The notes beneath the pieces are model-generated. The model searched no databases. It was not told the origin of the DNA and saw nothing but the letters and a program-made list of their open reading frames with translations. DNA of 64,000 nt from Bacteroidota bacterium (GTDB lineage Bacteria; Bacteroidota; Bacteroidia; B-17B0; Aurantibacillaceae). The stretch's first letter is position 1, and every line of letters starts with the position of its first letter. The translations under genes and the position numbers were made by a program. Below, piece by piece: positions 35,805 to 46,097 of the stretch. Location: the NCBI GenBank assembly GCA_021155905.1, contig JAJNBG010000013.1, positions 31,335 through 95,334 of the forward strand. The letters run 5' to 3'.

Positions 35805-37949
35805 ATGAAAAAAACGACCTTACTATTTAGCATTTTTATTCTCTCAAATTGTGCCATTGCCCAGGACAAACTTCTTACCATACAGGAAGCGGTATTAAAG
35901 GGAAGAACAACACTTGCACCCACTCGTTTGCAGTCTCTGGGTTTTGTTCCCGGACATGATCAATTTTCTTATATCACAAACAACACTATTTTCACTGGCG
36001 ATAAAAAAACCGGGAAAGCAGTATCTCTTTTATCTCTCAATGATTTAAACAGTAAATTGAAGGCAGGCAATAAAGATACGCTGACGTCACTTAGTAATGT
36101 TACCTGGAAAAACCTGAGCCAGTTTTATTTTTCCAATAAAAAAGGAGAGATGATTTATGATATCGATAAAAAAGCCATTCTGGAAACCGACAAAAAATCG
36201 GACGATGCCAGCCTGGAAGCTTATGATAAAGAGCCAACCACCGGTGCTTACACTTACTGCAAGGATTTCAATTTGTATGTTGTAAAGGATGGCAAAGAAA
36301 CACAGGTAACAACAGATGGCTCATATGAAATTGTTTATACAGGAAAAAATGTACACCAAAACGAATTTGGAATCAATGGTGGAACTTTCTGGAGCCCAAA
36401 AGGTAATTTCTTAGCGTTTTACAGAATGGATCAAAGTCCGGTAACCGACTATCCAATCATTGACTGGAGTGTTCGCCCTGCTAAAAATGTAAACGTAAAA
36501 TACCCGATGGCTGGTAACAACAGCCACTTTGTTACCCTGGGAATTTATGATCTGAAAACAAACAAAACAATTTATGTCAAAACCGAAGGGGACAAGGAGC
36601 AATATTTAACTAATGTTGCCTGGAGTCCGGATGAAAAACACGTTTATATTGCTGTATTAAGCCGTACTCAAAACGATATGAAGTTGAACGAATACGATGC
36701 AGCAACTGGAAATTTTGTGCGTACCTTATTTGAAGAACATGATGACAAATACACCGAGCCTTTGCATCCCATGTTGTTTGTGAAAAATAATCCGTCACAA
36801 TTTATCTGGCAAAGCCGTAAAGATGGTTATACGCACCTTTATTTATATAACGTCAATGGTTCTTTAATCAAGCAGTTAACCAAAGGAAAATGGGAAGTGA
36901 AAGCGGAGAATGGTTTCGATGAAAAAGGAGAGCGTATATTTTTTCATGCCAATGAACAAAGTCCCGTGAACCAGGATTTTTACAGCGTTAATTTAAAGAG
37001 CGGTGAAGTGAAGCGCATTACCGATGGAAATGGTTTTCATACCTGTATCCTTGATGAAAAGGGAGAATATGTCATAGATAATTTTTCAGCTTCCACTATA
37101 CCGAGAAATTATTACGTGATAAATACGGTGACCAAAAAGTCAAATATGTTTTATAATGCAGATAGTCCCATTAAGGATTACAAAACAGGAAGCTGGAATT
37201 TATTTACCATCAAAAACAGCGAAGGAACAGATTTATACTGCCGCATATTCAAACCCGTCAATTTTGATTCAACCAGAAAGTATCCTGTAGTGGTATATTT
37301 ATACAACGGACCGCATTCACAAATGGTTACCAACACCTGGATGGCAGGGGGAGAACTATGGTACCAGTACATGGCAGAAAAAGGATTTATCATTTTTACT
37401 TTAGACGGAAGAGGAACTTCTTATAGAGGAAAAGCTTTTGAACAGGCAACGCACAGGCATTTGGGGGATAAGGAAATGGAAGATCAATTGAAAGGGGTAG
37501 AGTATTTAAAATCATTGCCATATGTTGATGCATCCAGAATTGGTGTTCACGGATGGAGCTTTGGAGGATTTATGACAACGACGCTCATGACCCGTTCTCC
37601 GGGTACTTTTAAAGTGGGTGCTGCCGGTGGGCCTGTTATTGACTGGAGCTATTATGAGATTATGTACACAGAACGTTACATGGATTCTCCGCAGGACAAT
37701 AAAGATGGCTATGATAAAAACAATTTACTGAACTATGTCGATAAATTGAAAGGCAAACTGTTAATGATACATGGGGCGCAGGATCCTGTAGTTGTTTTAC
37801 AACACAGCGTTTTGTATCAGAAAAAAGCGATTGATAAAGGCATTTTGCTCGATTATTATTTATATCCGGGCCATGAGCATAATGTTCTTGGAAAAGACAG
37901 GGCGCATCTGATGGAGAAGATTACTAACTATTTTATTGAAAATCTATAA
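35805..37949 (+). CDS. S9B prolyl-peptidase, DPP-IV type
   Basis: 714 residues: signal peptide (ending NCAIAQ), an N-terminal beta-propeller (about 30-460; FWSPKGNFLAFYRMD, LTNVAWSPDEKHVYIA) and a C-terminal alpha/beta hydrolase. The catalytic Ser585 is in GWSFGGF, Asp660 in GAQDPVV, and His692 in GHEHNV by comparison with DPP-IV. It removes N-terminal dipeptides, usually with Pro or Ala at position 2, from extracellular peptides. It lies one base after the M1 aminopeptidase gene, so the two enzymes are co-expressed. Confidence 0.94.
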   Translation: MKKTTLLFSIFILSNCAIAQDKLLTIQEAVLKGRTTLAPTRLQSLGFVPGHDQFSYITNNTIFTGDKKTGKAVSLLSLNDLNSKLKAGNKDTLTSLSNVTWKNLSQFYFSNKKGEMIYDIDKKAILETDKKSDDASLEAYDKEPTTGAYTYCKDFNLYVVKDGKETQVTTDGSYEIVYTGKNVHQNEFGINGGTFWSPKGNFLAFYRMDQSPVTDYPIIDWSVRPAKNVNVKYPMAGNNSHFVTLGIYDLKTNKTIYVKTEGDKEQYLTNVAWSPDEKHVYIAVLSRTQNDMKLNEYDAATGNFVRTLFEEHDDKYTEPLHPMLFVKNNPSQFIWQSRKDGYTHLYLYNVNGSLIKQLTKGKWEVKAENGFDEKGERIFFHANEQSPVNQDFYSVNLKSGEVKRITDGNGFHTCILDEKGEYVIDNFSASTIPRNYYVINTVTKKSNMFYNADSPIKDYKTGSWNLFTIKNSEGTDLYCRIFKPVNFDSTRKYPVVVYLYNGPHSQMVTNTWMAGGELWYQYMAEKGFIIFTLDGRGTSYRGKAFEQATHRHLGDKEMEDQLKGVEYLKSLPYVDASRIGVHGWSFGGFMTTTLMTRSPGTFKVGAAGGPVIDWSYYEIMYTERYMDSPQDNKDGYDKNNLLNYVDKLKGKLLMIHGAQDPVVVLQHSVLYQKKAIDKGILLDYYLYPGHEHNVLGKDRAHLMEKITNYFIENL

Positions 37950-37966
37950 CATTTAGGTGATTTTGG

Positions 37967-37994
37967 GCACAAAAAAGACCTTTTTTGTGCTAAA
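37967..37994 (+). terminator. Hairpin after the peptidase pair
   Basis: GCACAAAAAA (37967-37976) and TTTTTTGTGC (37981-37990) form a perfect 10-bp stem with a GACC loop. The T run is within the stem, so termination strength is uncertain. Confidence 0.5.
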
Positions 37995-38061
37995 AACCCG
38001 TTTAACGGTAGTACTAACCTTTTTTATAAACTGTATATTCGTTTCATAAATACTCTATTTT

Positions 38062-41000
38062 ATGAAACGAATTACTTTTAATTTATTACTGGCTGTTGCT
38101 TTATTTTGTACACTAAGCGCAAAATCTCAAAAGATTCTGAAAGGAATTGATGCGGAAATGTCCGTTGCAGGTTCTGAACAAGTGATTATCAATGAAAAAA
38201 CCAATTCATTATCCTTTGTGGTTATGAAAACCGGTTCATTTGTGGAAGAAGCCAAACATTTAAACTGGCTATCCTCAACCGTTTTAAAACAAAATTCCGA
38301 TTACCAATTTGTGTTGTATAAAAAGGAAAGAGATAATCTTGGCTTTACACATTACCGATATAAGCAATACTACAAAGGGATTAAAGTGGAGCATGGTGTA
38401 TATTATGTTCATGTAAAAGACGGAAAAGTAAACTCTGTCAATGGGGAGTTTTATCCAAATATCAGTCAATATCTTTCTTCCGTTAGCGCTCAGATAAATG
38501 TTAATAGCGCCCTGAATAAGGCTAAGTCCTTGTTTAACGCTTCCGAAGTAACGAATCACTCAGCGCCAACAGACTTAATCATTTTATCGCAGAATAATTC
38601 TGCTTTTTTATGCTACCATTTCGATTTATCTACCAGTAATCCCTTAAAACACAGTGAAGTTTACGTGGATGCACAAACAAACAAAATCGTCCTGGAGATT
38701 AATAAAATTCACACAACAGATGTTTCTGGTACATTAGGCACACAGTACAATGGAACAAAATCTGTAACGATTGACCAGACAGGCAGCTCTCAATACAGGT
38801 TACAGCAGTCCACTAAAAATATTTACACTAAAAACTGCAATAATGGCTCGTCGATGGGTTCGGCAGTAGATTTCACAAATTCTTCTTCAACATGGAGCGC
38901 GACAACACCGGCTAACAAAGCGGTATTTGATTTGTACTATGGCCTTGAAAAAAGCTATGATTATTATAGTTCAAAGTTTTCAAGAACCTCGTATGATGGT
39001 ATGGGCACACAGGTAAAAGGTATTGCCCATTACAGTTCCGGTTTCAACAATGCATTCTGGGATGGGACCTATATGGTGTTTGGCGATGGCGATGGATTTA
39101 GCTACAACCCGTTTTCATGCACAGATATCGTCGGCCATGAACTGACACATGCTGTAACTGAATCTTCTGCAGGATTAGTATACATGAATGAGTCCGGTGG
39201 GTTAAACGAATCATTCAGCGACATATTTGGTGTGGCCATTGATTTTTATGCAAACCCATCCACGGCTAATTTTTTAGAGGGTGAACAATGTAGTGTAACA
39301 AACACGCCCCTTAGAAACATGATCAACCCTAAAGCGACCTTGCAACCAAATACTTACATGGGTCAGTATTGGATTCCGTCCGGAGGATCTGACAATGGAG
39401 GTGTTCACACAAACAGCCAGGTTCAAAATCACTGGTTTTATTTATTATGCCAGGGAGGTACCGGTACAAACGACAACTCGGTGACATACAACATATCAGC
39501 CATCGGAATTTCAGATGCTGAAAAAATTGCTTACCGGAATCTCACCAATTATCTGACGCCAAATTCGACTTACGCGGATGCAAGAACATATGCTATTCAA
39601 TCAGCTATTGATTTGTTTGGATCCTGCAGCAATAATGTCACTCAATGCGCCAACGCCTGGTATGCGGTTGGTGTTGGATCAGGACTCTACAGCAATGCAG
39701 TAGTTTCGCAATTTTCTTCAAATAATAATTATTCGTGTTCTGTGCCTGCACCCATTTCATTTTCAAATAACAGTTTAAATTCAAGCAGCTATACCTGGCA
39801 TTTTGGAGATGGCGGAACGTCCACATCGGCAAATCCTACACATACTTATACAACTACAGGTAATTACAGTGTTAAGTTAATTTCGGCCGGAACTTCAAGT
39901 TGTAACACAACTGATTCGATTACGAAAGCAAATTTTGTAACAATTACAAACGTCGGAATGCCGGTTTCGGCCTGCACTCCTTCCCAAGGAAGTAATTCAT
40001 CCTCCTATGGTATCACTAAAGTAGAATTCGGATCTATTTCGAAAACATCCCTGGATGCTTCTGAAGGATACAAAAACTTTGCTTGTACCAATCAGGCCAC
40101 CTTAATTGCGGGAAACCCATATGTTGTTAAGATAACAACTCCCGGTTTTTACGAAAAGGTTTCTGTATGGATCGATTACAACAATGATGGGGTTATGAAT
40201 CAGACTAACGAGCTGATCTTAAATTCCGTAAATGCATTAGGTAATATTAATACGCATACGCTGGTTGTTCAAACACCGACAAACGCCGTGTTAAATACGC
40301 CACTGAGACTACGAGTGACGGACGATTACACAACTATTTCAGGTGCGTGCGCAACTCATTACTATGGACAAACAGAAGACTATACGGTTCGTTTTAATGC
40401 GTCGACCGTGAAGCCTTCAGCTAATTTTTTCTGTAGTACGAAGCTCACGACTGCAAATTCTACCGTGAATTTTTATGATTCAACATTGAATGTAGCTACG
40501 AATTACCGCTGGGAATTCCAGGGGGGCTCACCGGCAACTTCTGTTGCAAAAAACCCTTCTGTGTTATATCCTTCTATAGGAACCTATTCAGTGAAACTGG
40601 TAGCCACAAATGCTTTTGGTGCGGACAGTACTAGCAAAACGGCTTATATCAATGTTGTTAGTGTCTTTAATTTATGTGCCGGAACAAATTCCACTTCTTC
40701 AGCTTCCGGAACGTTATATGATACAGGCGGACCATCTGGTTATTATTTAAATAATGAAAACTGCCAGTTTTTAGTAAATCCGGGCTGTACCGGAACCATT
40801 ACTGCAACTTTCAGTCAATTCAGTTTGGAAAGCTGCTGTGATTACTTAAGAGTTTATAACGGCACGACTACTGCAGCTCCTCTGTTAGGCAGCTTCAATG
40901 GTTCCACTATGCCGCCAACCTTAAATGCGTCATCAGGAAAAATGTTGTTTGTCTGGACAACGGATGGCAGCGCGACCTATCCGGGTTTTGCAGCTAGCTG

Positions 41001-44000
41001 GACCTCAGTCTTATCAGGGACAGTTCCACCGGTAGCAAATTTCAGTGTATCATCAACAACACCGCCGCTGAACACAAGTGTTCAATTTTCTGATCAAACA
41101 ACCAACTTGCCATTTTTATGGAACTGGGAGTTTGGGGATGGAACAACTTCAAGCATACAAAATCCTACAAAAATCTATACCAGTTCCGGTTTAAAAACGG
41201 TTACCTTAACGGCTACCAATTGTAGTACCACAAGTGTGGTAACTAAAACATTAATCGTACAGTCTGCCCCTAACTTAACAGTTAATCCATCTTCTTTAAG
41301 TGGCGCCACTAATTGCGGTGACTCATTAACTATTCCTGTCACTTTAACCAATAATGGCACTGGAAGTCTCGTCTATAACAGTTCAATAAACGGAAGTTCA
41401 GACAGCGTAAAGGTTTTGATTTGTACTTACGGCGTTGATATGACTACCGGTGGAGATTATACCAAAACATTAAACGCCATCAGCAGCTATTATTCTAAAT
41501 ATTCTGTTTCACAATATTCCGGTAATACCTCTGCTGGTCTTCAAAGTGCCTCAAATAATAAAGATGTTATTTTATTTCCACGACAATCATCAAATACAGA
41601 TACACATTACTCAACATACGCAACCGCTCTTAATTCATTTGTCACTAACGGGGGAACAGTTATTTTCTGTGGCTCGAATGGAAGTATAGGCACTACAAGG
41701 CCGTTTACAACAGGTTTATTTAATGGAACCTATAATAGCACCCTCACCAATTATTCTGCCAGTATATTATTACCAAATGATTCCCTTGTATATGGAATAG
41801 GCACAACAACATTTAACGGAAACTATAATTACCTGACAATTACTGACGCTTCAAAGATAATGCCTATTACAATTACGAGTTATACCTATGACGTCGTAAC
41901 CTACAAAAATATAGGCGCAGGAAGAGCGATTTTTATTGGCTCTGATTTCTATACTTTTAATACTCAATTTTCATATGTCCTGGCAAGGGCAATAAAAACA
42001 TCAAAAGTTCTTTCAAACAACGCGTCTTATCTTGCACCTTCCACTGGTACACTTTCTGCCGCTCAAACACAAACAGCGAATGTAATTCTTAAAACCGGTG
42101 GGAAACCGGCCGGTGTATATTCAGCTACACTTTCAATTACCGGAAACAATCCGTCACCCAATCCTTACCTGGTTCCAATTACTTATACTATAAACGGCGC
42201 GGCAACATCGTCCGTTTCTGCAACCTGCATTAATTTTGGCACCATGATGCAATTTACAACAAAGAGAGATTCAGTTGTCCTTTATAACCTGGGATGTTCT
42301 CCAATGTCAGTGAGTTCAATGTCTATTACCAATGCGGCATACAGTTATACCCCTTCAACTTCCTTTACAATTGCGCCATGGTCGAACCGGAAAATATATG
42401 TTAAACTTAATCCATCCACAAGCGGTAATTTTAATGATACCTTGAGAATTACAAACAACGGTGGTAATATTAAAGTATGTTTAAATGCTTCGGTTACATC
42501 CGCTCCGATTATAACCGTAACACCTGTTGCACTAACTATGAGTACAGCATGTGGAAATAGTGCAACAACCACTCTTACAATTGAAAATACCGGTGGATCC
42601 AATTTAACTTATACAGCTACCGGTTCAAATTCTTCTGCAAATGTTAAGGTTTTGGTAATAACCAATTTAGTATATCCTAATTACTATACTAATATGCTTA
42701 CCGCCTTAAATAATTACTCCGTAAATTATACTGTTACACAACATACCTTGACCAATGCCGCTGCTTTACAAACTGCTTTACAGGGAAAGGATATCTTAAT
42801 CATACCGCAGCCTTATAATGGTACTCAATACGTTTTAGGCTCTTTTCAGACCTATAGTGCAACGGTCAATAATTTTGTATCAAATGGCGGTACTGCTCTA
42901 TCCTCAGGGTTTTATAACATTAATATGATGAATGATTTAGGACTATTTAATTCTATGGCATACGGTTATGCATCCAGTGGAAATTTACTGAATGTAGTTG
43001 ACACGAATGACGTTATTATGCGTGGCTTACCATTTGGTAATATTTCAGCCTTTAATTATAGCTACTACCATACCGTAACAAATGCCGGAGTAGCAAATTA
43101 CATTAAATCGGGAACTAGCTCTGTGGTTTGCAAAAGAAATATTGGTTCGGGAAGGGCCATATTTGTTGGATATGAATACCAGGCATCAAATAACACCTAC
43201 TTTAACAAAATTCTGGCGAATAGTGTTAAAAGCTCGGTTTCTGCTGCACCATGGCTTTCAGGAAGTTCGTCTTCGAATACAGTTATTGCTGGCGGAACAT
43301 CTACCATCACTTATACCTTTAATTCAACCGGATTATCTGCGGGTACTTATTCCAGTGTGATCTCCATTAATTCAAATGATCCTCTAACACCAACTTATAC
43401 CGTCCCTGTATCATTTAGTGTTTATGGATCAGCAACATCCTCTGTTTCCGCAAACTGTAAATATTTTGGGACACTTACACAGTATACCAGCAAAACTGAT
43501 TCACTGATCCTTTATAATTCAGGTTGTGCAACTATGTCTGTAACATCTCTGAATACCTCAAACTCAGTTTATACTTATACTCCTTCTTCATCTTTTACTA
43601 TTGCACCATTTAGCAATAAAAAAATATATGTCAAGTTTAGCCCTACCACTGTTGGAGTAATTAATGATACATTAAGAATTACAAATAATGGTGGTAACCA
43701 GAACATTTGTCTTTCCGGCACTGTAACTTCTGCGCCATCTATCAGCGTTTCTCCTAATAATTATTCAGTAAATGTCTCTGCTTGTAATTCCATTGCCACA
43801 GGCTCTGTTAATATTGCTAATATTGGCGGCTCAAATTTAACATATAGCGTATCAGGCTCAGCTACAACCACCTCTGTCAATGTACTTGCTATAACTAATT
43901 ATGTTGACATGACAGGCGAATATATAAACACTATTAATTCGATCACTACCTATTTCTCCGGGAGTAATATTACTCAACATTCACTGACATCTGTTTCAGC

Positions 44001-46095
44001 ACTTCAAACTGCGCTCACAGGAAAAAAAGTCATATTGATCCCCGAACAGGAATCCTATTTATCAGGTTTTTTACAAACGTATAGTACTACCATTAATAAT
44101 TTTGTCTCTGCCGGAGGAACTGCTATTATCTGTGGAACAGATAATTATGCGCCGCACTATGACCTTGGCTTCTTTAGTACATCTACTGTTTCAAGTTTAT
44201 CTTCGGCAACAGTGATTGATACCAATGATGTTATTATGCGTGGATTGCCAATGGGAGCCATAACTGCACCAAATGCTACTTACGGAACTTTACTAACGGA
44301 TCCGACCATTGTGAACTTTGTTAAAAGCGGGTCTTATTCCGTGGTATGTAAAAAACAAATCGGTTCAGGAAAAGCAATATTTATTGCAAGCGATTTTTAC
44401 ACAGTTGACAATAATTTTTCAAAAATAATTGCCAATTCTGTTAAATACTCCACCTCTAATTTACCAGGCTGGTTATCTGTTTCTACAACTTCTCAGACTG
44501 TAACGCCTGGTAATTCGTCTACATTGACTTTTACATTGAATTCGGGCAATTTACCTTCCGGAACTTATACAACAGCGTTGACGATCAATTCCAATGATCC
44601 GTTAACTCCTACTTATACGGTACCAATAACTATGGTTGTAGGAAATAATCCATGTGCTAATTTTGCATTAACCAATTCAAATAACTGCACAGGTATTGTT
44701 ACTTTTACAAATTCAACGATTAACACAGCAACATCCTATAGCTGGAATTTTGGTAACGGCACAACCTCTGCACTTACAAATCCTACTGTTACTTATTCTG
44801 TTGCGGGAACCTATTCCGTTGTACTCACTGCGTGTAATGGTACAATGTGCTCGTCCTATACGCGAACATTAACAATTAATGGTGTTGGCGGACCGTTAAC
44901 CAATTCGTGTACACCAACAAGCTATTTATACGGCTCGAATTACGGAATATTAAATGTTACCCTTAACACCATCAATAAAAGCTCAAATTACGCCTATAAC
45001 GAAGGTTATCAGGACAACAGTTGCGGCAATCAAACGACTTTAACTTTAGGGTCGACTTATACTCTCAATGTGACTACAAGTTCTTTCTATTATGAGAATG
45101 TCAACGCCTGGATTGATTTTGACAACAACGGGGTATTTGCAACATCGGAGCAAGTGCTTACCTCTTATAATAAACTAATGACGCACACAGTGAGTTTTAC
45201 TCCTCCAGGTACTGCTGTATTAAACACTCCACTGAGAATGCGGATTATTGATGAATCTTCCTCTTATGCGATCAACTCTCCTTGTTATAACTCTTATTAT
45301 GGACAAGCAGAAGATTATACAATTAAGATTCAACCAAATAATGTGCCTCCGCAGGCTGCCTATAGTACACAAGTGAATTCATGTCAGGGAACTGTAAACT
45401 TTACCGATAATTCCCTGAACAATCCTACCAGTTGGATATGGAATTTTGGGGACGGAAATGCATCATCTCTTCAGAACCCTTCACATACTTATACAAGTGC
45501 CGGAACATTCACTGTACTACTAATCGCCAGCAATTCTTTTGGAAGTAACTATACCTCCCAGACAATTACTGTTAATCCATTAATCTTTAATATTGGTGTT
45601 GGCGGGACAATGGCAATTAATCAGCCTTTAACATATACGACCAGTTTAAATGGTGGTTTGTCTTATACCTGGGATTTTGGGGACGGTTCATTATCAGGGA
45701 TTCAAACCTCTACGCATAGTTATACAGCTGCAGGAACCTACACAGTCAAATTGACAATTATTTCAGGAGGTTGTGTTAATACCATGTCAACCACCGTCCT
45801 TATTTCAACAAACGTTGGGATCGATGAAGCGGGCTTGGAGAGATTTGGGTTAAATGTGTTTCCTAATCCGTTTAACACCCAGGCTTCTATAAAATTGAAA
45901 TTACCGGAAGAGATTGAATTAACCATCGATTTGTATAATGCCATAGGCCAAAAAATTAAAACTATTGCAGAATCAAAATTATATGAAAAGGGTGAGCATA
46001 CCTTCTCAACTGAATCTCTTGCAAAAGGGGTTTATTTCTTAAAATTAAAACATGAGGAAAAGGTTTATATTTATAAACTAATCTCGTTGGAATAA
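38062..46095 (+). CDS. Giant secreted M4 (thermolysin-family) metallopeptidase with repeat modules and type IX sorting domain
   Basis: 2677 residues. Order: signal peptide (1-23); FTP/PepSY-type propeptide (about 75-135); M4 catalytic domain with His359-Glu360-x2-His363 (HELTH), third zinc ligand Glu383 in NESFSD, and the catalytic His of GGVHTNS; PKD (about 570-620); GEVED (634-783); PKD (784-866); CUB (871-984); PKD (990-1067); three large composite repeats (1068-2193); PKD (2194-2275); GEVED (2277-2423); two PKD (2427-2580); type A type IX sorting domain (2586-2677, VFPNPFNTQ...YKLISLE). It is presumably an extracellular or surface protease. Start ATG 38062 gives a clean signal peptide. 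pepT follows 2 bases after the stop. Confidence 0.9.
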   Translation: MKRITFNLLLAVALFCTLSAKSQKILKGIDAEMSVAGSEQVIINEKTNSLSFVVMKTGSFVEEAKHLNWLSSTVLKQNSDYQFVLYKKERDNLGFTHYRYKQYYKGIKVEHGVYYVHVKDGKVNSVNGEFYPNISQYLSSVSAQINVNSALNKAKSLFNASEVTNHSAPTDLIILSQNNSAFLCYHFDLSTSNPLKHSEVYVDAQTNKIVLEINKIHTTDVSGTLGTQYNGTKSVTIDQTGSSQYRLQQSTKNIYTKNCNNGSSMGSAVDFTNSSSTWSATTPANKAVFDLYYGLEKSYDYYSSKFSRTSYDGMGTQVKGIAHYSSGFNNAFWDGTYMVFGDGDGFSYNPFSCTDIVGHELTHAVTESSAGLVYMNESGGLNESFSDIFGVAIDFYANPSTANFLEGEQCSVTNTPLRNMINPKATLQPNTYMGQYWIPSGGSDNGGVHTNSQVQNHWFYLLCQGGTGTNDNSVTYNISAIGISDAEKIAYRNLTNYLTPNSTYADARTYAIQSAIDLFGSCSNNVTQCANAWYAVGVGSGLYSNAVVSQFSSNNNYSCSVPAPISFSNNSLNSSSYTWHFGDGGTSTSANPTHTYTTTGNYSVKLISAGTSSCNTTDSITKANFVTITNVGMPVSACTPSQGSNSSSYGITKVEFGSISKTSLDASEGYKNFACTNQATLIAGNPYVVKITTPGFYEKVSVWIDYNNDGVMNQTNELILNSVNALGNINTHTLVVQTPTNAVLNTPLRLRVTDDYTTISGACATHYYGQTEDYTVRFNASTVKPSANFFCSTKLTTANSTVNFYDSTLNVATNYRWEFQGGSPATSVAKNPSVLYPSIGTYSVKLVATNAFGADSTSKTAYINVVSVFNLCAGTNSTSSASGTLYDTGGPSGYYLNNENCQFLVNPGCTGTITATFSQFSLESCCDYLRVYNGTTTAAPLLGSFNGSTMPPTLNASSGKMLFVWTTDGSATYPGFAASWTSVLSGTVPPVANFSVSSTTPPLNTSVQFSDQTTNLPFLWNWEFGDGTTSSIQNPTKIYTSSGLKTVTLTATNCSTTSVVTKTLIVQSAPNLTVNPSSLSGATNCGDSLTIPVTLTNNGTGSLVYNSSINGSSDSVKVLICTYGVDMTTGGDYTKTLNAISSYYSKYSVSQYSGNTSAGLQSASNNKDVILFPRQSSNTDTHYSTYATALNSFVTNGGTVIFCGSNGSIGTTRPFTTGLFNGTYNSTLTNYSASILLPNDSLVYGIGTTTFNGNYNYLTITDASKIMPITITSYTYDVVTYKNIGAGRAIFIGSDFYTFNTQFSYVLARAIKTSKVLSNNASYLAPSTGTLSAAQTQTANVILKTGGKPAGVYSATLSITGNNPSPNPYLVPITYTINGAATSSVSATCINFGTMMQFTTKRDSVVLYNLGCSPMSVSSMSITNAAYSYTPSTSFTIAPWSNRKIYVKLNPSTSGNFNDTLRITNNGGNIKVCLNASVTSAPIITVTPVALTMSTACGNSATTTLTIENTGGSNLTYTATGSNSSANVKVLVITNLVYPNYYTNMLTALNNYSVNYTVTQHTLTNAAALQTALQGKDILIIPQPYNGTQYVLGSFQTYSATVNNFVSNGGTALSSGFYNINMMNDLGLFNSMAYGYASSGNLLNVVDTNDVIMRGLPFGNISAFNYSYYHTVTNAGVANYIKSGTSSVVCKRNIGSGRAIFVGYEYQASNNTYFNKILANSVKSSVSAAPWLSGSSSSNTVIAGGTSTITYTFNSTGLSAGTYSSVISINSNDPLTPTYTVPVSFSVYGSATSSVSANCKYFGTLTQYTSKTDSLILYNSGCATMSVTSLNTSNSVYTYTPSSSFTIAPFSNKKIYVKFSPTTVGVINDTLRITNNGGNQNICLSGTVTSAPSISVSPNNYSVNVSACNSIATGSVNIANIGGSNLTYSVSGSATTTSVNVLAITNYVDMTGEYINTINSITTYFSGSNITQHSLTSVSALQTALTGKKVILIPEQESYLSGFLQTYSTTINNFVSAGGTAIICGTDNYAPHYDLGFFSTSTVSSLSSATVIDTNDVIMRGLPMGAITAPNATYGTLLTDPTIVNFVKSGSYSVVCKKQIGSGKAIFIASDFYTVDNNFSKIIANSVKYSTSNLPGWLSVSTTSQTVTPGNSSTLTFTLNSGNLPSGTYTTALTINSNDPLTPTYTVPITMVVGNNPCANFALTNSNNCTGIVTFTNSTINTATSYSWNFGNGTTSALTNPTVTYSVAGTYSVVLTACNGTMCSSYTRTLTINGVGGPLTNSCTPTSYLYGSNYGILNVTLNTINKSSNYAYNEGYQDNSCGNQTTLTLGSTYTLNVTTSSFYYENVNAWIDFDNNGVFATSEQVLTSYNKLMTHTVSFTPPGTAVLNTPLRMRIIDESSSYAINSPCYNSYYGQAEDYTIKIQPNNVPPQAAYSTQVNSCQGTVNFTDNSLNNPTSWIWNFGDGNASSLQNPSHTYTSAGTFTVLLIASNSFGSNYTSQTITVNPLIFNIGVGGTMAINQPLTYTTSLNGGLSYTWDFGDGSLSGIQTSTHSYTAAGTYTVKLTIISGGCVNTMSTTVLISTNVGIDEAGLERFGLNVFPNPFNTQASIKLKLPEEIELTIDLYNAIGQKIKTIAESKLYEKGEHTFSTESLAKGVYFLKLKHEEKVYIYKLISLE
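41263..44640 (+). repeat. Three tandem composite protein repeats within the M4 peptidase
   Basis: Units 41263-42498, 42499-43728 and 43729-44640 (residues 1068-1479, 1480-1889, 1890-2193). Each begins SAP then an Ig-like half with a cysteine, then an alpha/beta segment of about 200 residues (1114-1317, 1526-1727, 1939-2129) ending in IGSGKAIFIA-like text. The second Ig half follows (SGTYTTALTINSNDPLTPTY). Units 1 and 2 add a further beta-sandwich (TSSVSA, then FGT, LYN and GC); unit 3 lacks it. Confidence 0.85.
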
Positions 46096-46097
46096 TA

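Noticed and set aside
42345..42602. Antisense ORF in the M4 peptidase repeats
   Set aside because: It is a shadow of the low-complexity Thr/Ser-rich coding strand; no independent features.
41263..44640. Repeats considered as CRISPR-like or a collapsed assembly repeat
   Set aside because: Units are long (over 900 bases), diverged at the nucleotide level and open in one frame, so they are coding repeats.
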